A stretch of 32,301 nucleotides of DNA from Clostridia bacterium (GCA_017407225.1 JAFQWY010000179.1:1-32301), one strand, 5' to 3'; counted from the first letter of the stretch, positions 22,694-30,964 are shown. Program-made: numbers and translations. Notes: generated from the letters alone by a model not told the origin.

Positions 22694-23593
22694 ATGTCCA
22701 TTACAAACGAAGAAAAAGCCGGTGTCCTGATAGAGGCACTGCCTTATATCCAGAAATATACGGGCAAGACCATCGTCGTCAAGTACGGCGGCAATGCCAT
22801 GCTGTCCGATGAGCTGAGAAATGCCGTCATCAGCGACCTTGTCCTGCTCTCCCTCACCGGGATCCACGTGGTTCTCGTCCACGGCGGCGGTCCCGACATG
22901 AACGAAATGCTGAAGAAAATCGGCAAGAAATCCGAATTCATCAACGGTCTGCGCTACACCGATGAGGAAACCGCGGAAGTGGCTCTCATGGTTCTGGCCG
23001 GCAAGACCAACAAGCAGCTGGTTGACCTGATCACCAGAACCGGCGGACGTGCCGTGGGCCTCTGCGGTCTGGACGGCGGTCTCATCAAGGCAAAGCGGTA
23101 TACCGATGCCGAGGGCACCGACTACGGTCTGGTGGGTGAAATCGACTCCATCGATACCGATATCATCAATCATGTCATCGAGGACGGCTATATTCCCGTC
23201 ATCTCCACCGTGGCTCATGCGGACGACTGCACCGGCGTGTACAACATCAACGCGGATACGGCGGCGGCTGAAATCGCGGCGGCTCTCCATGCGGAAAACC
23301 TGATCCTCCTTACCGATACCCGGGGCGTGCTCCGTGCCCCCAAGGATCCCGATACCCTCATCTCCTCCATCGCGCTGGACGAAGTGGACTCCCTCAAGGC
23401 GGACGGCATCATCTCCGGCGGCATGATCCCCAAGGTTGACTGCTGCGTCACCGCAGTCAACGGCGGCGTGAAAACCTTCATCATCGACGGCAGAATCAAG
23501 CACTCCATCCTCATCGAAATGCTGTCCGAAGAAGGTATCGGTACCATGTTCCATGGAGCGCCTGCGGCTAAGATAAGAGATAATATTGAATAG
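22694..23593 (+). CDS. argB: acetylglutamate kinase with repeat-encoded C-terminal tail
   Basis: Phosphorylates N-acetylglutamate (EC 2.7.2.8), usually the arginine-feedback step. It has 299 residues of the amino acid kinase fold. TIVVKYGGNAM and VLVHGGGPDMNEML bind nucleotide and substrate, NADTAAAEIAAALHAENLILLTD is conserved, and GGMIPKVDCCVTAVNGGV lies near the end. The family normally ends around GTM--; here the frame runs on with APAAKIRDNIE before TAG. Those last codons are encoded by the start of repeat copy A (from 23557). The tail is therefore acquired from a repeat and is probably not functional. GGAG precedes the ATG. Confidence 0.97.
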   Translation: MSITNEEKAGVLIEALPYIQKYTGKTIVVKYGGNAMLSDELRNAVISDLVLLSLTGIHVVLVHGGGPDMNEMLKKIGKKSEFINGLRYTDEETAEVALMVLAGKTNKQLVDLITRTGGRAVGLCGLDGGLIKAKRYTDAEGTDYGLVGEIDSIDTDIINHVIEDGYIPVISTVAHADDCTGVYNINADTAAAEIAAALHAENLILLTDTRGVLRAPKDPDTLISSIALDEVDSLKADGIISGGMIPKVDCCVTAVNGGVKTFIIDGRIKHSILIEMLSEEGIGTMFHGAPAAKIRDNIE

Positions 23594-23937
23594 AGAATAG
23601 ATAATAAAGCTGAACTCCACCATGCGCGTGAGCCAGGATAAGGAACGATTTCGGTTACTATATCCCGCAATCGCAAACCGGCTGTGGCGAACAGGGTCTC
23701 GGAGGCCCCTGTGAGCTCGCGTACGGTTTTCTGATAAATCGGATGCATGAGTCGGCTGTACACCCTTACCTCCAATCCGCAATTGTACCCGTAGAAAGCT
23801 GTCTTACACCCCAAACCGCACGTCACCAAAAAGAATCCCCCGAAGCTGACGGAATCATATCAGTACACTCCCCGTCAGCGCACCAAAACTCCGTCATCGG
23901 AAAGTTTTTTGCCAGGCTTTTTTCCAAAAAAGCCGCG
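23557..23937 (+). repeat. ~380-bp intergenic element, copy A (before argD)
   Basis: Homologous end to end with 25230-25608. Block 1 (23557-23642) matches 85 of 86 bases. A diverged 49-bp spacer of equal length follows. Block 2 (23692-23741) matches about 47 of 50. Block 3 (23805-23879) is well conserved and holds a GCTGAC/GTCAGC stem (23845-23850 with 23874-23879). It ends in the hairpin GGCTTTTTT-CC-AAAAAAGCC (23915-23934), 36 bases before the argD ATG. It includes the argB stop codon. No gene is visible in 23594-23970; open frames on either strand have no recognisable product. Confidence 0.85.
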
Positions 23938-23970
23938 TAACCCTTACACTACAAACCAAGGTACACAAAC

Positions 23971-25146
23971 ATGAATCGTAACGAAATACTTGCGGCGGAT
24001 CACGCCCATATTATGAATACATACGGACGGCTGGAGCTGGTGCCGGAGTCCGGACACGGCGCACGGATTACCGATCAGAACGGTAAGACTTACGTGGATT
24101 TCACCAGCGGAATCGGCGTCAATATCTTCGGATGGAACGATGAAGAATGGAAGAACGCCGTGAAGGATCAGCTTGACCGGTTCCAGCATGTGTGCAACTA
24201 CTACTACTGCGATAAGGCGGCCGAGCTTGCTGAAATGCTCACAAGCCGCTCCGGGCTGTGCAATGTGTTCTTCGGAAACTCCGGGGCTGAAGCCAACGAA
24301 GGCGCCATCAAGCTGGCAAGAAAATACAGCTTCGACAAGTACGGCGACGGCAGAAATACCATCGTCACCCTCAACCAGTCCTTCCACGGACGTACCGTCA
24401 CTACCCTCGCCGCTACCGGTCAGGATGTGTTCCATCAGTTCTTCTTCCCCTTCACCGAGGGCTTCCGGTACTGCGAACCCGGTTCCATCGATGCTCTCCG
24501 CGAAGCATGCACCGATGACGTCTGCGCGGTTATGCTGGAAGTGGTGCAGGGCGAGGGCGGCGTCAATATCCTCGATCACGATTACCTGAAACAGGTGCGC
24601 GCCCTCTGCGATGAACGGGATATCCTCCTCATCACCGACGAAGTGCAGACCGGCATCGGCCGCTGCGGCAAGCTGTTCGGCTTCATGAACGCGGGCATCA
24701 CCCCCGATATCGTAACCTCCGCCAAAGGTCTGGCAGGCGGTCTCCCCATCGGATGCTTCATCGCCGGCGAAAAATGCAGAAATACCCTCACCGCCGGCAT
24801 GCACGGCTCCACCTTCGGCGCAAATCCCGTGTCCTGCGCAGCCGCGTGCAACGTACTCTCCCGCCTCACCGACGATTTCCTCAATGAAGTCAACAAAAAA
24901 GGCGCGTATATCATGGAGAAGATCCGCGGAATCAACTCTCCCAACGTGAAGGAAGTCCGCGGAGCGGGCATGATGATCGGCGTGGCTGTGACCGTGAACC
25001 CCAAGGATGTGCTGAAAAAGGCATTCGAGAACGGGCTCCTCGTCCTCACCGCAGGAAAAGATGTGGTGCGCCTCCTCCCCCCGCTGACCATCACCTACGA
25101 GGAAATCGACGCGGGAATCGAGATCCTGAAAGCGGCTATCGCCTGA
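23971..25146 (+). CDS. argD: acetylornithine aminotransferase
   Basis: PLP enzyme that converts N-acetylglutamate semialdehyde to N-acetylornithine (EC 2.6.1.11); cytosolic. The 391 residues match the class III aminotransferase family. GNSGAEANEGAIKLARKY is the PLP-phosphate loop, FHGRTVTTLAATGQ is typical of ArgD, and LLITDEVQTGIGRCGKLF carries the aspartate that contacts the pyridine ring. K252 in TSAKGLAGGLPIG is the Schiff-base lysine. AAGG lies just upstream of the ATG. It is the only arg gene flanked on both sides by the ~380-bp element, so recombination between copies could delete it. Confidence 0.97.
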   Translation: MNRNEILAADHAHIMNTYGRLELVPESGHGARITDQNGKTYVDFTSGIGVNIFGWNDEEWKNAVKDQLDRFQHVCNYYYCDKAAELAEMLTSRSGLCNVFFGNSGAEANEGAIKLARKYSFDKYGDGRNTIVTLNQSFHGRTVTTLAATGQDVFHQFFFPFTEGFRYCEPGSIDALREACTDDVCAVMLEVVQGEGGVNILDHDYLKQVRALCDERDILLITDEVQTGIGRCGKLFGFMNAGITPDIVTSAKGLAGGLPIGCFIAGEKCRNTLTAGMHGSTFGANPVSCAAACNVLSRLTDDFLNEVNKKGAYIMEKIRGINSPNVKEVRGAGMMIGVAVTVNPKDVLKKAFENGLLVLTAGKDVVRLLPPLTITYEEIDAGIEILKAAIA

Positions 25147-25228
25147 AGCGCCTGCGGCTAAGATAAGAGATAATATTGAATAGAGAATAGATAATAAGGC
25201 TGAACTCCACGGCGCGCGTGAGCCCAAG
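25146..25228 (+). repeat. partial repeat unit, copy B (after argD)
   Basis: Starts at the argD stop codon and repeats the first ~75 bp of the intergenic element. It diverges near its end (GGCGCGCGTGAGCCC in place of CATGCGCGTGAGCCAGG) and then runs directly into copy C. The period between copies B and C is 83 bp. It is a tandem partial duplication of block 1. Confidence 0.85.
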
Positions 25229-25608
25229 AAGCGCCTGCGGCTAAGATAAGAGATAATATTGAATAGAGAATAGATAATAAGGCTGAACTCCACCATGCGC
25301 GTGAGCCAGGATAAGTATACCCTTAGTTTACTGTATCATTCGATCGCTCCACGGCTTCGGTGAGCAGGGTCTCGGCGGCCCCTGCGAACTCGCGTACGGT
25401 TTTCTGATAAATCGTACGGAATCAGTCGGCACCGCACCCTCAGTTACAATCCGCACTCGCATCCGTAGGCGGAAATCATACACCCCAAACCGCACGTCAC
25501 CCATAAAAATCCCCCGAAGCTGACCTCATCATACCCACTCACTCCCCGTCAGCACACTGTACTTTGTCAGTATAAAAGTTTTTGCCAGGCTTTTTTCAAA
25601 AAGCCGCG
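25229..25608 (+). repeat. ~380-bp intergenic element, copy C (before argF)
   Basis: Full second copy of the element. Block 1 is 25230-25315, block 2 is 25365-25414, and block 3 is 25479-25553 with stem GCTGAC/GTCAGC (25519-25524 with 25548-25553). The closing hairpin is GGCTTTTT-TC-AAAAAGCC (25588-25605), preceded by AGTATAAAAGTTTTTG. The argF ATG is 49 bases downstream. No gene is visible in the 508-bp argD-argF gap. Confidence 0.85.
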
Positions 25609-25654
25609 TCTCCCCCTCACCAACAATCCAAACCAACTAAAAGGAATCACCACC

Positions 25655-26569
25655 ATGAAAAAAGATTTACTGAAAATGGCCGATCTGTCTCAGGCGGAAC
25701 TGTTTGAGATCCTGGATCTGGCGGCAAAACTCAAGTATGAAAAGAAGAACGGAATTGAGCATCATATTCTCAAGGGTCAGTCCCTCGGTATGATTTTCCA
25801 GAAGTCCTCCACCAGAACCAGAGTTTCCTTTGAAACCGGTATCTATCAGCTGGGCGGTCAGGCGCTGTTCCTGTCTCCCAGAGACCTGCAGATCGGACGC
25901 GGCGAACCCCTCAAAGATACCGCGAGAGTTCTGTCCCGGTACCTGGACGGCATCATGATCCGTACCTTCGCACAGCAGGAAGTGGAAGATCTCGCCAAGT
26001 ACGCCTCTATCCCGATCATCAACGGCCTCACCGACTACTGCCATCCCTGCCAGGTTCTCGCCGACCTGCTCACCATCCGCGAATTCAAGGGCGGTTTCGA
26101 CGGTCTGAAGATGACCTATATCGGCGACGGCAATAATATGGCGAACTCCCTCATCGTCGGCGGTCTGCTTGCCGGCATGAAAGTTTCCATCGCCTGCCCG
26201 AAAACTCACCAGCCCGACGAAAAAGTACTTGACTTTACCAAAAATTATGGTAATATGTTTATGATGACCGAGAATATCCTGGAAGCCGCTCAGAAATCCG
26301 ACGTTCTGTTTACCGACGTGTGGGCTTCCATGGGTCAGGAAGACGAAGCAGCCGAACGCCGCAGAATCTTCACCGGCTATCAGATCAACGCGGAAGTTAT
26401 GGACGCTGCCAATAAGGGCGCGATGGTTCAGCACTGCCTGCCCGCTCACAGAGGCGAGGAAATCACCGAAGAGGTGTTCGAAGCTCACGCTGACGAAATC
26501 TTCGAGGAAGCTGAAAACCGCCTCCACGCACAGAAGGCCGTTATGGTCAAGCTCATGGCGAAGGCGTAA
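25655..26569 (+). CDS. argF: ornithine carbamoyltransferase
   Basis: Makes citrulline from ornithine and carbamoyl phosphate (EC 2.1.3.3). It has 304 residues, the normal length. SSTRTRVSFE (about 51-60) binds carbamoyl phosphate, together with HPCQ (H130-Q133). GDGNNMANSL is the ornithine-side loop, DVWASMGQEDEA is the conserved SMG region, and HCLPAHRGEEIT (about 260-271) is the C-terminal signature. This SMG/HCLP pair marks an OTCase rather than an aspartate carbamoyltransferase. AAGGA precedes the ATG. It is last of the arg genes, with no terminator after it, so transcription may continue into the lipoprotein gene 36 bases on. Confidence 0.97.
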   Translation: MKKDLLKMADLSQAELFEILDLAAKLKYEKKNGIEHHILKGQSLGMIFQKSSTRTRVSFETGIYQLGGQALFLSPRDLQIGRGEPLKDTARVLSRYLDGIMIRTFAQQEVEDLAKYASIPIINGLTDYCHPCQVLADLLTIREFKGGFDGLKMTYIGDGNNMANSLIVGGLLAGMKVSIACPKTHQPDEKVLDFTKNYGNMFMMTENILEAAQKSDVLFTDVWASMGQEDEAAERRRIFTGYQINAEVMDAANKGAMVQHCLPAHRGEEITEEVFEAHADEIFEEAENRLHAQKAVMVKLMAKA

Positions 26570-26605
26570 CCCCGTCCGCAATATTACCTCACGGAGACTT
26601 ATTTT

Positions 26606-28033
26606 ATGAATTTCAAGAAATCCTGCCCGACCAGATTCCAGAGAGCACTCGCAATGGCTTTGTCGGCGGGATTTCTCTCTTTTCTGCCGGGATGCACCCT
26701 GCGCGAAAGCGTTGATCCGACAATCACACAGCCCGTCCGGACGGAATCCGCGCTCTCAGCCGAGCAGATCGTCGCACAGTTTTCCACGGAGAATCCCACG
26801 CTGCCTGCCCTGTCCGCCGACAAACCCCAGATTTCCATCGAAAAACCGGATCTTTCGGAAGTTTTCGCATTGCCGGAGCGGATCATTCACAGCGATGCCG
26901 CCGAATGGATCGGACTCTCCGGCGAAAAATCCGGCGAAATCCTCCTCACGGAAGCGGAAATCGCCGGATATAACCGCAGAATCATCGATAACTGCCCGAC
27001 AGTAGTCGATATCGCAGATCCCCCCGAAACCATGAGCGGTCAGACCGTGCGCGATATGATTTCCCGCTACTCCATGCCCGCCGGGGATCATTTCACCCGT
27101 TCCGGCGACTACATCGACAGCGGAAAACGCCAGAAAATCGAAGCCCGTCGTGCGGCGGATCAGGTTCCCGAAACCGTCACCGTGCGGCGCGCCCTCATCA
27201 CAAACCGCTGCGACCTGAAATCCCTGCCCACCTCCGTCGGATTCCACAACTACGGCGACCGGCACTACAGCGGCATTCAGGAAACCGAGCTGATCACCGG
27301 ATTCCCCGTGTGGATCCTCCACGAAAGTCCCGACGGCGCCTTCTATTTCGTCCAGTCCTACTACTACGCCGGATGGATTCCTTCCGACTGCGCCGCGCTC
27401 TGCTCCGATACGGACTTTGAACGGTACGCAAAGCTGACAGAATCCGGAAACCTGTACGTCACCGTCACCGCTCCCCGGCTGGATGTGAACGGTACCCGGC
27501 TGGATATGGGCGCGGTCTTCCCCTACCTCAGCGAGGACGAATCCTCCTTCACGGCGGAAATCCCCGGACGGGATGAAACCGGAAACCTGTTCTTCCGCCG
27601 GGAAACCATCGCAAAATCCGACGCCGTGCTGGGTTCCCTGCCCTACACCATGGAGAATTACTATAATCAGGCATTCGCGTTCCTCGGGACTCCCTACGGA
27701 TGGGGCGGTGCCGACGGGAACGTGGACTGCTCCGGGTTCGTGTGCGCCGTATTCCGCTGCTTCGGGATGTATCTGCCCCGGAATACCGGCGAGCAGAGCA
27801 GGTACAACGGCGAAATCATAAACCTTGCCGGGATCGGCGCCGATCAGAAGTACCGGGCATTCGCGGATCTGGATTCACCGGCTTCCGTTCACTGGTCCGG
27901 GCACGTCATGCTGTATCTGGGCGAGAAAAACGGCTCCCACTACGTCATTCACGCTCCTCAGGGAGGCGAGACCGTCACCGTGATGCCCCTGAACATGAAC
28001 AGCACCTATATCTGCGCCATCCGCATCCGGTAA
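26606..28033 (+). CDS. SH3-domain NlpC/P60 lipoprotein (cell wall peptidase)
   Basis: A 475-residue secreted lipoprotein. A basic N-terminus and hydrophobic stretch end in LPGC, with the lipidated cysteine at residue 30. The middle (about 170-330) looks like SH3-type wall-binding modules (VTVRRALITNRCDLKSLPT, FYFVQSYYYAGWIPSDCA). The C-terminal NlpC/P60 domain has catalytic C375 in NVDCSGFVC, H433 in WSGHVMLYLG and the third polar residue H449 in VIHAPQGG. This layout matches peptidoglycan gamma-D-glutamyl-diamino acid endopeptidases, which cut stem peptides outside the cell. CGGAG precedes the ATG, 36 bases after argF with no terminator. The link to arginine synthesis is probably only positional. 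Confidence 0.88.
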   Translation: MNFKKSCPTRFQRALAMALSAGFLSFLPGCTLRESVDPTITQPVRTESALSAEQIVAQFSTENPTLPALSADKPQISIEKPDLSEVFALPERIIHSDAAEWIGLSGEKSGEILLTEAEIAGYNRRIIDNCPTVVDIADPPETMSGQTVRDMISRYSMPAGDHFTRSGDYIDSGKRQKIEARRAADQVPETVTVRRALITNRCDLKSLPTSVGFHNYGDRHYSGIQETELITGFPVWILHESPDGAFYFVQSYYYAGWIPSDCAALCSDTDFERYAKLTESGNLYVTVTAPRLDVNGTRLDMGAVFPYLSEDESSFTAEIPGRDETGNLFFRRETIAKSDAVLGSLPYTMENYYNQAFAFLGTPYGWGGADGNVDCSGFVCAVFRCFGMYLPRNTGEQSRYNGEIINLAGIGADQKYRAFADLDSPASVHWSGHVMLYLGEKNGSHYVIHAPQGGETVTVMPLNMNSTYICAIRIR

Positions 28034-28085
28034 CAGATTCTTATAACAGACTGCACAATTTTACACCATTCGGAAAGGAATTATC

Positions 28086-29387
28086 ATGAGCAAGAAACAC
28101 AAGATCATTGTCATGTCCGCCGACGCTCTGGTTGCCGACGATATGGAAAAACTGAAGGAGATGCCCAATTTCAAGAAGTATCTTGCCGGCGGCTCCTGCA
28201 TCAGGCACGTCAAGTCCATCTACCCCACCATCACCTATCCCTGCCACACCACCATGGCAACCGGGTGCTATCCCGACCGCCACGGTATCCCCGGCAACCT
28301 GAAATCCCCCTACAAGTATATCAAAAGCCCCATTCCGTGGCTGTGGGAGCATGACAACGTAAAGGTTCCCGACATTTTCGACGCGGCAAAGGCGGCAGGT
28401 CTGACCACGGCGGGCGTTTTCTGGCCCTGCACCGGCAATCATCCTTCCATCGACTGGAACATCGCCGAATACTGGACTCAGTCCCCCGATCAGACGCTGG
28501 CGGATGCATTCCGCGAAATGGGCACGTCCGAGGAAATCATCCCCATCATCGAGAAGCATCAGCATCTGATGGTGGAACGGAAGCATCCCCAGTGCGACTA
28601 CTTCATGCTGGCCTGCGCCTGCGATATGATCCGTCAGTTCCAGCCCGATCTGTTCATGATCCATCCCGCCAACATCGACGGCGCACGCCACGGAAACGGC
28701 CTGTTCGGCGATCACATTCAGAAGACGCTGGAGGACACCGACAAGTGGATCGGCGATCTGATGGAAGCGGCAATCGAATCCGGCAGCGGCGGCTGCACCA
28801 GCTTTGTCCTCACCTCCGATCACGGTCAGATGGACATCAAACGCGTCATCAATCTCAATGTATACCTGGCCGACGCCGGTCTGATCCGTCCTGACGAAAG
28901 CGGCGAACCTCAGTGGGATGCGTGGTGCCAGTCCGGCGGTATGTCTGCCTGTGTTTATCTGAAGGACAAAACTAATCGTGAAATCTGGCAGAAAACCTAC
29001 GATCTGTTGTGCCATATGCGGGATGAAGGTATCTACGGCATCAGCAAGGTGTACACCGTGGAAGAATCCATCGCGGAAGAACGGTACGGCGGCGACTTCT
29101 CCTTCGTAGTGGAAACCGACAATTACACCGGCTTCGGCGACAGGTTCATCCGACCGGCTGTCACAGCCGCAAACAATGAAGACTACCGCAAAGGCAAGGC
29201 GACTCACGGCTATCTGCCCGTGAAAGGTCCTACTCCCGTGTTCTATGTCAACGGTCCCGCGTTCAAATCCGGTGTGGAAATCGAGAACGGCGTGCTGGTT
29301 GACGAAGCTCCCACCATCGCGGCGGCTCTCGGACTGACCATGCCCGGTACCGACGGCAAGCCCGTGACTGACCTGATCGCAGAATAA
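28086..29387 (+). CDS. alkaline phosphatase superfamily, NPP-type nucleotide pyrophosphatase/phosphodiesterase
   Basis: A 433-residue cytosolic-looking protein (no signal peptide) of the NPP family. The two-metal site can be read directly: D13 in VMSADAL, nucleophile T50 in YPTITYPCHTTMATG, D198 and H202 in NIDGARHGNG, D245/H246 in TSDHGQM and H374 in THGYLP. These match the Asp/Thr/Asp-His/Asp-His/His set of NPPs, which hydrolyse phosphodiester or pyrophosphate bonds of nucleotides or lipid head groups. The substrate is unknown. AAAGGAA sits before the ATG, 52 bases after the lipoprotein gene. A clear terminator follows. Confidence 0.9.
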   Translation: MSKKHKIIVMSADALVADDMEKLKEMPNFKKYLAGGSCIRHVKSIYPTITYPCHTTMATGCYPDRHGIPGNLKSPYKYIKSPIPWLWEHDNVKVPDIFDAAKAAGLTTAGVFWPCTGNHPSIDWNIAEYWTQSPDQTLADAFREMGTSEEIIPIIEKHQHLMVERKHPQCDYFMLACACDMIRQFQPDLFMIHPANIDGARHGNGLFGDHIQKTLEDTDKWIGDLMEAAIESGSGGCTSFVLTSDHGQMDIKRVINLNVYLADAGLIRPDESGEPQWDAWCQSGGMSACVYLKDKTNREIWQKTYDLLCHMRDEGIYGISKVYTVEESIAEERYGGDFSFVVETDNYTGFGDRFIRPAVTAANNEDYRKGKATHGYLPVKGPTPVFYVNGPAFKSGVEIENGVLVDEAPTIAAALGLTMPGTDGKPVTDLIAE

Positions 29388-29404
29388 TCCGAATATGAAA
29401 AAAT

Positions 29405-29437
29405 GACTCTGTTTCCCTTGGGATACGGAGTCTTTTT
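29405..29437 (+). terminator. terminator after the NPP gene
   Basis: GACTC (29405-29409) pairs with GAGTC (29428-29432), extended inward towards CCC/GGG with one mismatch, and is followed by five T. It separates the NPP gene from the sporulation genes. Confidence 0.82.
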
Positions 29438-29505
29438 GTTTGGTTTGCCAATTATTATATCATTATTTTGTGATTCTTCCACAACGATTTTGTCAGAATC
29501 CGGCA

Positions 29506-29536
29506 GGTATCGCTCGCACGGATCCGCGGCATACTA
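29506..29536 (+). promoter_or_regulatory. candidate sigma-G (forespore) promoter of spoVAD-spoVAE
   Basis: A perfect sigma-G -10 CATACTA at 29530-29536 is preceded, after 18 bases, by GGTATC (29506-29511), which fits the -35 pattern G-T/C-A-T. The start codon is 31 bases further on. The spoVA operon is sigma-G controlled in Bacillus. A small GTCAG-AACG-CTGAC hairpin follows in the leader, just before the ribosome-binding site. Confidence 0.7.
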
Positions 29537-29567
29537 TCGTCAGAACGCTGACAAGGAGCAGAAAATT

Positions 29568-30605
29568 TTGAAAAACTCAACCATTACGCCGCCCAGACGG
29601 ACGTTCATTCTCTCAGCCGGATCCGTTGCGGGGCAGAAAGAAAAGCAGGGGCCTCTGGGAAATCTGTTCGATATCGCCGGGGACGACCGGTTCGGCAAGG
29701 ACACATGGGAAAAATCGGAAGCGGAAATGCAGCGGCTGGCACTGGGTCTGGCTCTGTCCAAATCCGGACTGAAGGAAGACGAGCTTGAGGCCATGTTTGC
29801 CGGGGATCTGATCAACCAGTGCATCTCGTCCTCCTACGGGCTGTCGGCCTACCGGATTCCTTTTCTCGGACTGTTCGGTGCCTGCTCCACCTGCGCGGAG
29901 GGACTTCTGCTGGCTTCCCTTTCCGGATTTGACCGGTGCGCCGCCGTGACTTCCTCCCATTTCTGCTCCGCCGAGCGCCAGTTCCGGTTTCCGCTGGAGT
30001 ACGGCGGCCAGCGTCCGCCCACTTCCCAATGGACGGTGACGGGATCGGGCGCCTTTATTCTTTCCGCGCTGGAGCGGGATCTATCCGGAATCCGCGGGGA
30101 TTTCGCGCCGGAAATCACGGAAGTTCTCCCGGGATGCATCGTGGATCGTGGAATTTCCGACGCGGGCAACATGGGGGCCGCCATGGCTCCTGCCGCTGCC
30201 GATACGCTGGAGCGGTATTTTCAGGCCGGTCACGCACCGGAGGAATCGGATCTGATCGTCACTGGGGATCTGGGCATCGAGGGATCGGAAATCCTGACGG
30301 ATCTTCTTCTGTCGAAGGGGTACGACATTTCCTCCCGCCACGCCGACTGCGGAAAAATGATTTTCGATCCCGCTTCCTCCGACACCCATGCAGGCGGCTC
30401 GGGATGCGGATGCAGTGCGGTGGTGCTGGCGGCGGATCTGCTGGAAAGCATGAAAAAAGGAAGTCTCGGAGACATTCTCTTCGTGGGAACCGGTGCCCTG
30501 ATGAATACTCTGGCCATCAATCAGGGGCGTTCCATCCCCGGAATTGCCCATCTGGTGCGGATCCGGGCCTCGGCAAAGAAGCATTTCGGAGGTGATTTGT
30601 TGTGA
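29568..30605 (+). CDS. spoVAD: stage V sporulation protein AD
   Basis: SpoVAD binds dipicolinic acid and works with the SpoVA membrane channel to load it into the forespore. The 345-residue protein starts MKNSTITPPRRTFILSAGSVAGQKEKQGPLGNLFD, matching the family's start. GACSTCAEGLLLASL and SSHFCSAERQFRFPLEYGGQRPPTSQWTVTGSGA are thiolase-fold segments highly typical of SpoVAD. GDLGIEGSEILTDLL and HAGGSGCGCSA follow. I chose the TTG at 29568 because AAGGAGC (29553-29558) is well spaced and the protein then has normal length. A start at 29403 would add 55 residues across the terminator and promoter and is rejected. It overlaps spoVAE by 4 bases. No spoVAC is adjacent. Confidence 0.95.
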   Translation: MKNSTITPPRRTFILSAGSVAGQKEKQGPLGNLFDIAGDDRFGKDTWEKSEAEMQRLALGLALSKSGLKEDELEAMFAGDLINQCISSSYGLSAYRIPFLGLFGACSTCAEGLLLASLSGFDRCAAVTSSHFCSAERQFRFPLEYGGQRPPTSQWTVTGSGAFILSALERDLSGIRGDFAPEITEVLPGCIVDRGISDAGNMGAAMAPAAADTLERYFQAGHAPEESDLIVTGDLGIEGSEILTDLLLSKGYDISSRHADCGKMIFDPASSDTHAGGSGCGCSAVVLAADLLESMKKGSLGDILFVGTGALMNTLAINQGRSIPGIAHLVRIRASAKKHFGGDLL

Positions 30606-30964
30606 TCGCGGACTATATCAAGGCATTTGTCGTCGGAGGCTTGTTCTGCATGGCAGCACAGCTTCTGATTGACCGGACGAAGCTGACGCCTGCCCGGATT
30701 CTCGTCTGCTATGTGGTGGCCGGTGTGATTCTCGGTGCGCTGGGGATTTACAAGCCGATTGTGGAATTTGCCGGAGCAGGCGCCACGGTTCCCCTGACCG
30801 GCTTCGGGTACCTGATTTCCGAGGGAGTGAGGGAAGCTGTCCGATCCGACGGGCTTCTCGGTGCATTGACCGGAGGAGTCACAGCGGCCGCGGGAGGAAT
30901 AACCGCCGCATTGTTTTTCGGTCTGCTGTCATCCGTATTATTCCGTTCAAAATCAAAATCTTAA
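30602..30964 (+). CDS. spoVAE: stage V sporulation protein AE (SpoVAEB-type)
   Basis: A 120-residue integral membrane protein of the SpoVA dipicolinate channel. Hydrophobic segments are AFVVGGLFCMAAQLLID (about 8-24), ILVCYVVAGVILGALGIY (about 34-51), a glycine-rich GAGATVPLTGFGYLISEG loop characteristic of SpoVAC/SpoVAE proteins, and GVTAAAGGITAALFFGLLSSVLF at the C-terminus. The start is GTG at 30602, overlapping the spoVAD stop (GTGA) behind a near-perfect GGAGGTGAT ribosome-binding site. It acts in the inner forespore membrane. SpoVAC, normally its partner, is not in this window. Confidence 0.93.
   Translation: MIADYIKAFVVGGLFCMAAQLLIDRTKLTPARILVCYVVAGVILGALGIYKPIVEFAGAGATVPLTGFGYLISEGVREAVRSDGLLGALTGGVTAAAGGITAALFFGLLSSVLFRSKSKS

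Noticed and set aside
22649..25296. Minus-strand open frames of 377 and 450 codons starting near the repeats
   Set aside because: They run antisense to argB and argD. Their shared MVEFS-IIYSLFNIISYLSRRR segment comes only from the repeat DNA.
25146..25315. CRISPR-like tandem repeat
   Set aside because: There are only two adjacent units of 83 bp, with no spacers and no cas genes.
23915..25605. Rho-independent terminators before argD and argF
   Set aside because: The stems are A/T-rich with a two-base loop and are followed by GCG rather than a T run, in both directions. They may be structural or regulatory, but not typical terminators.
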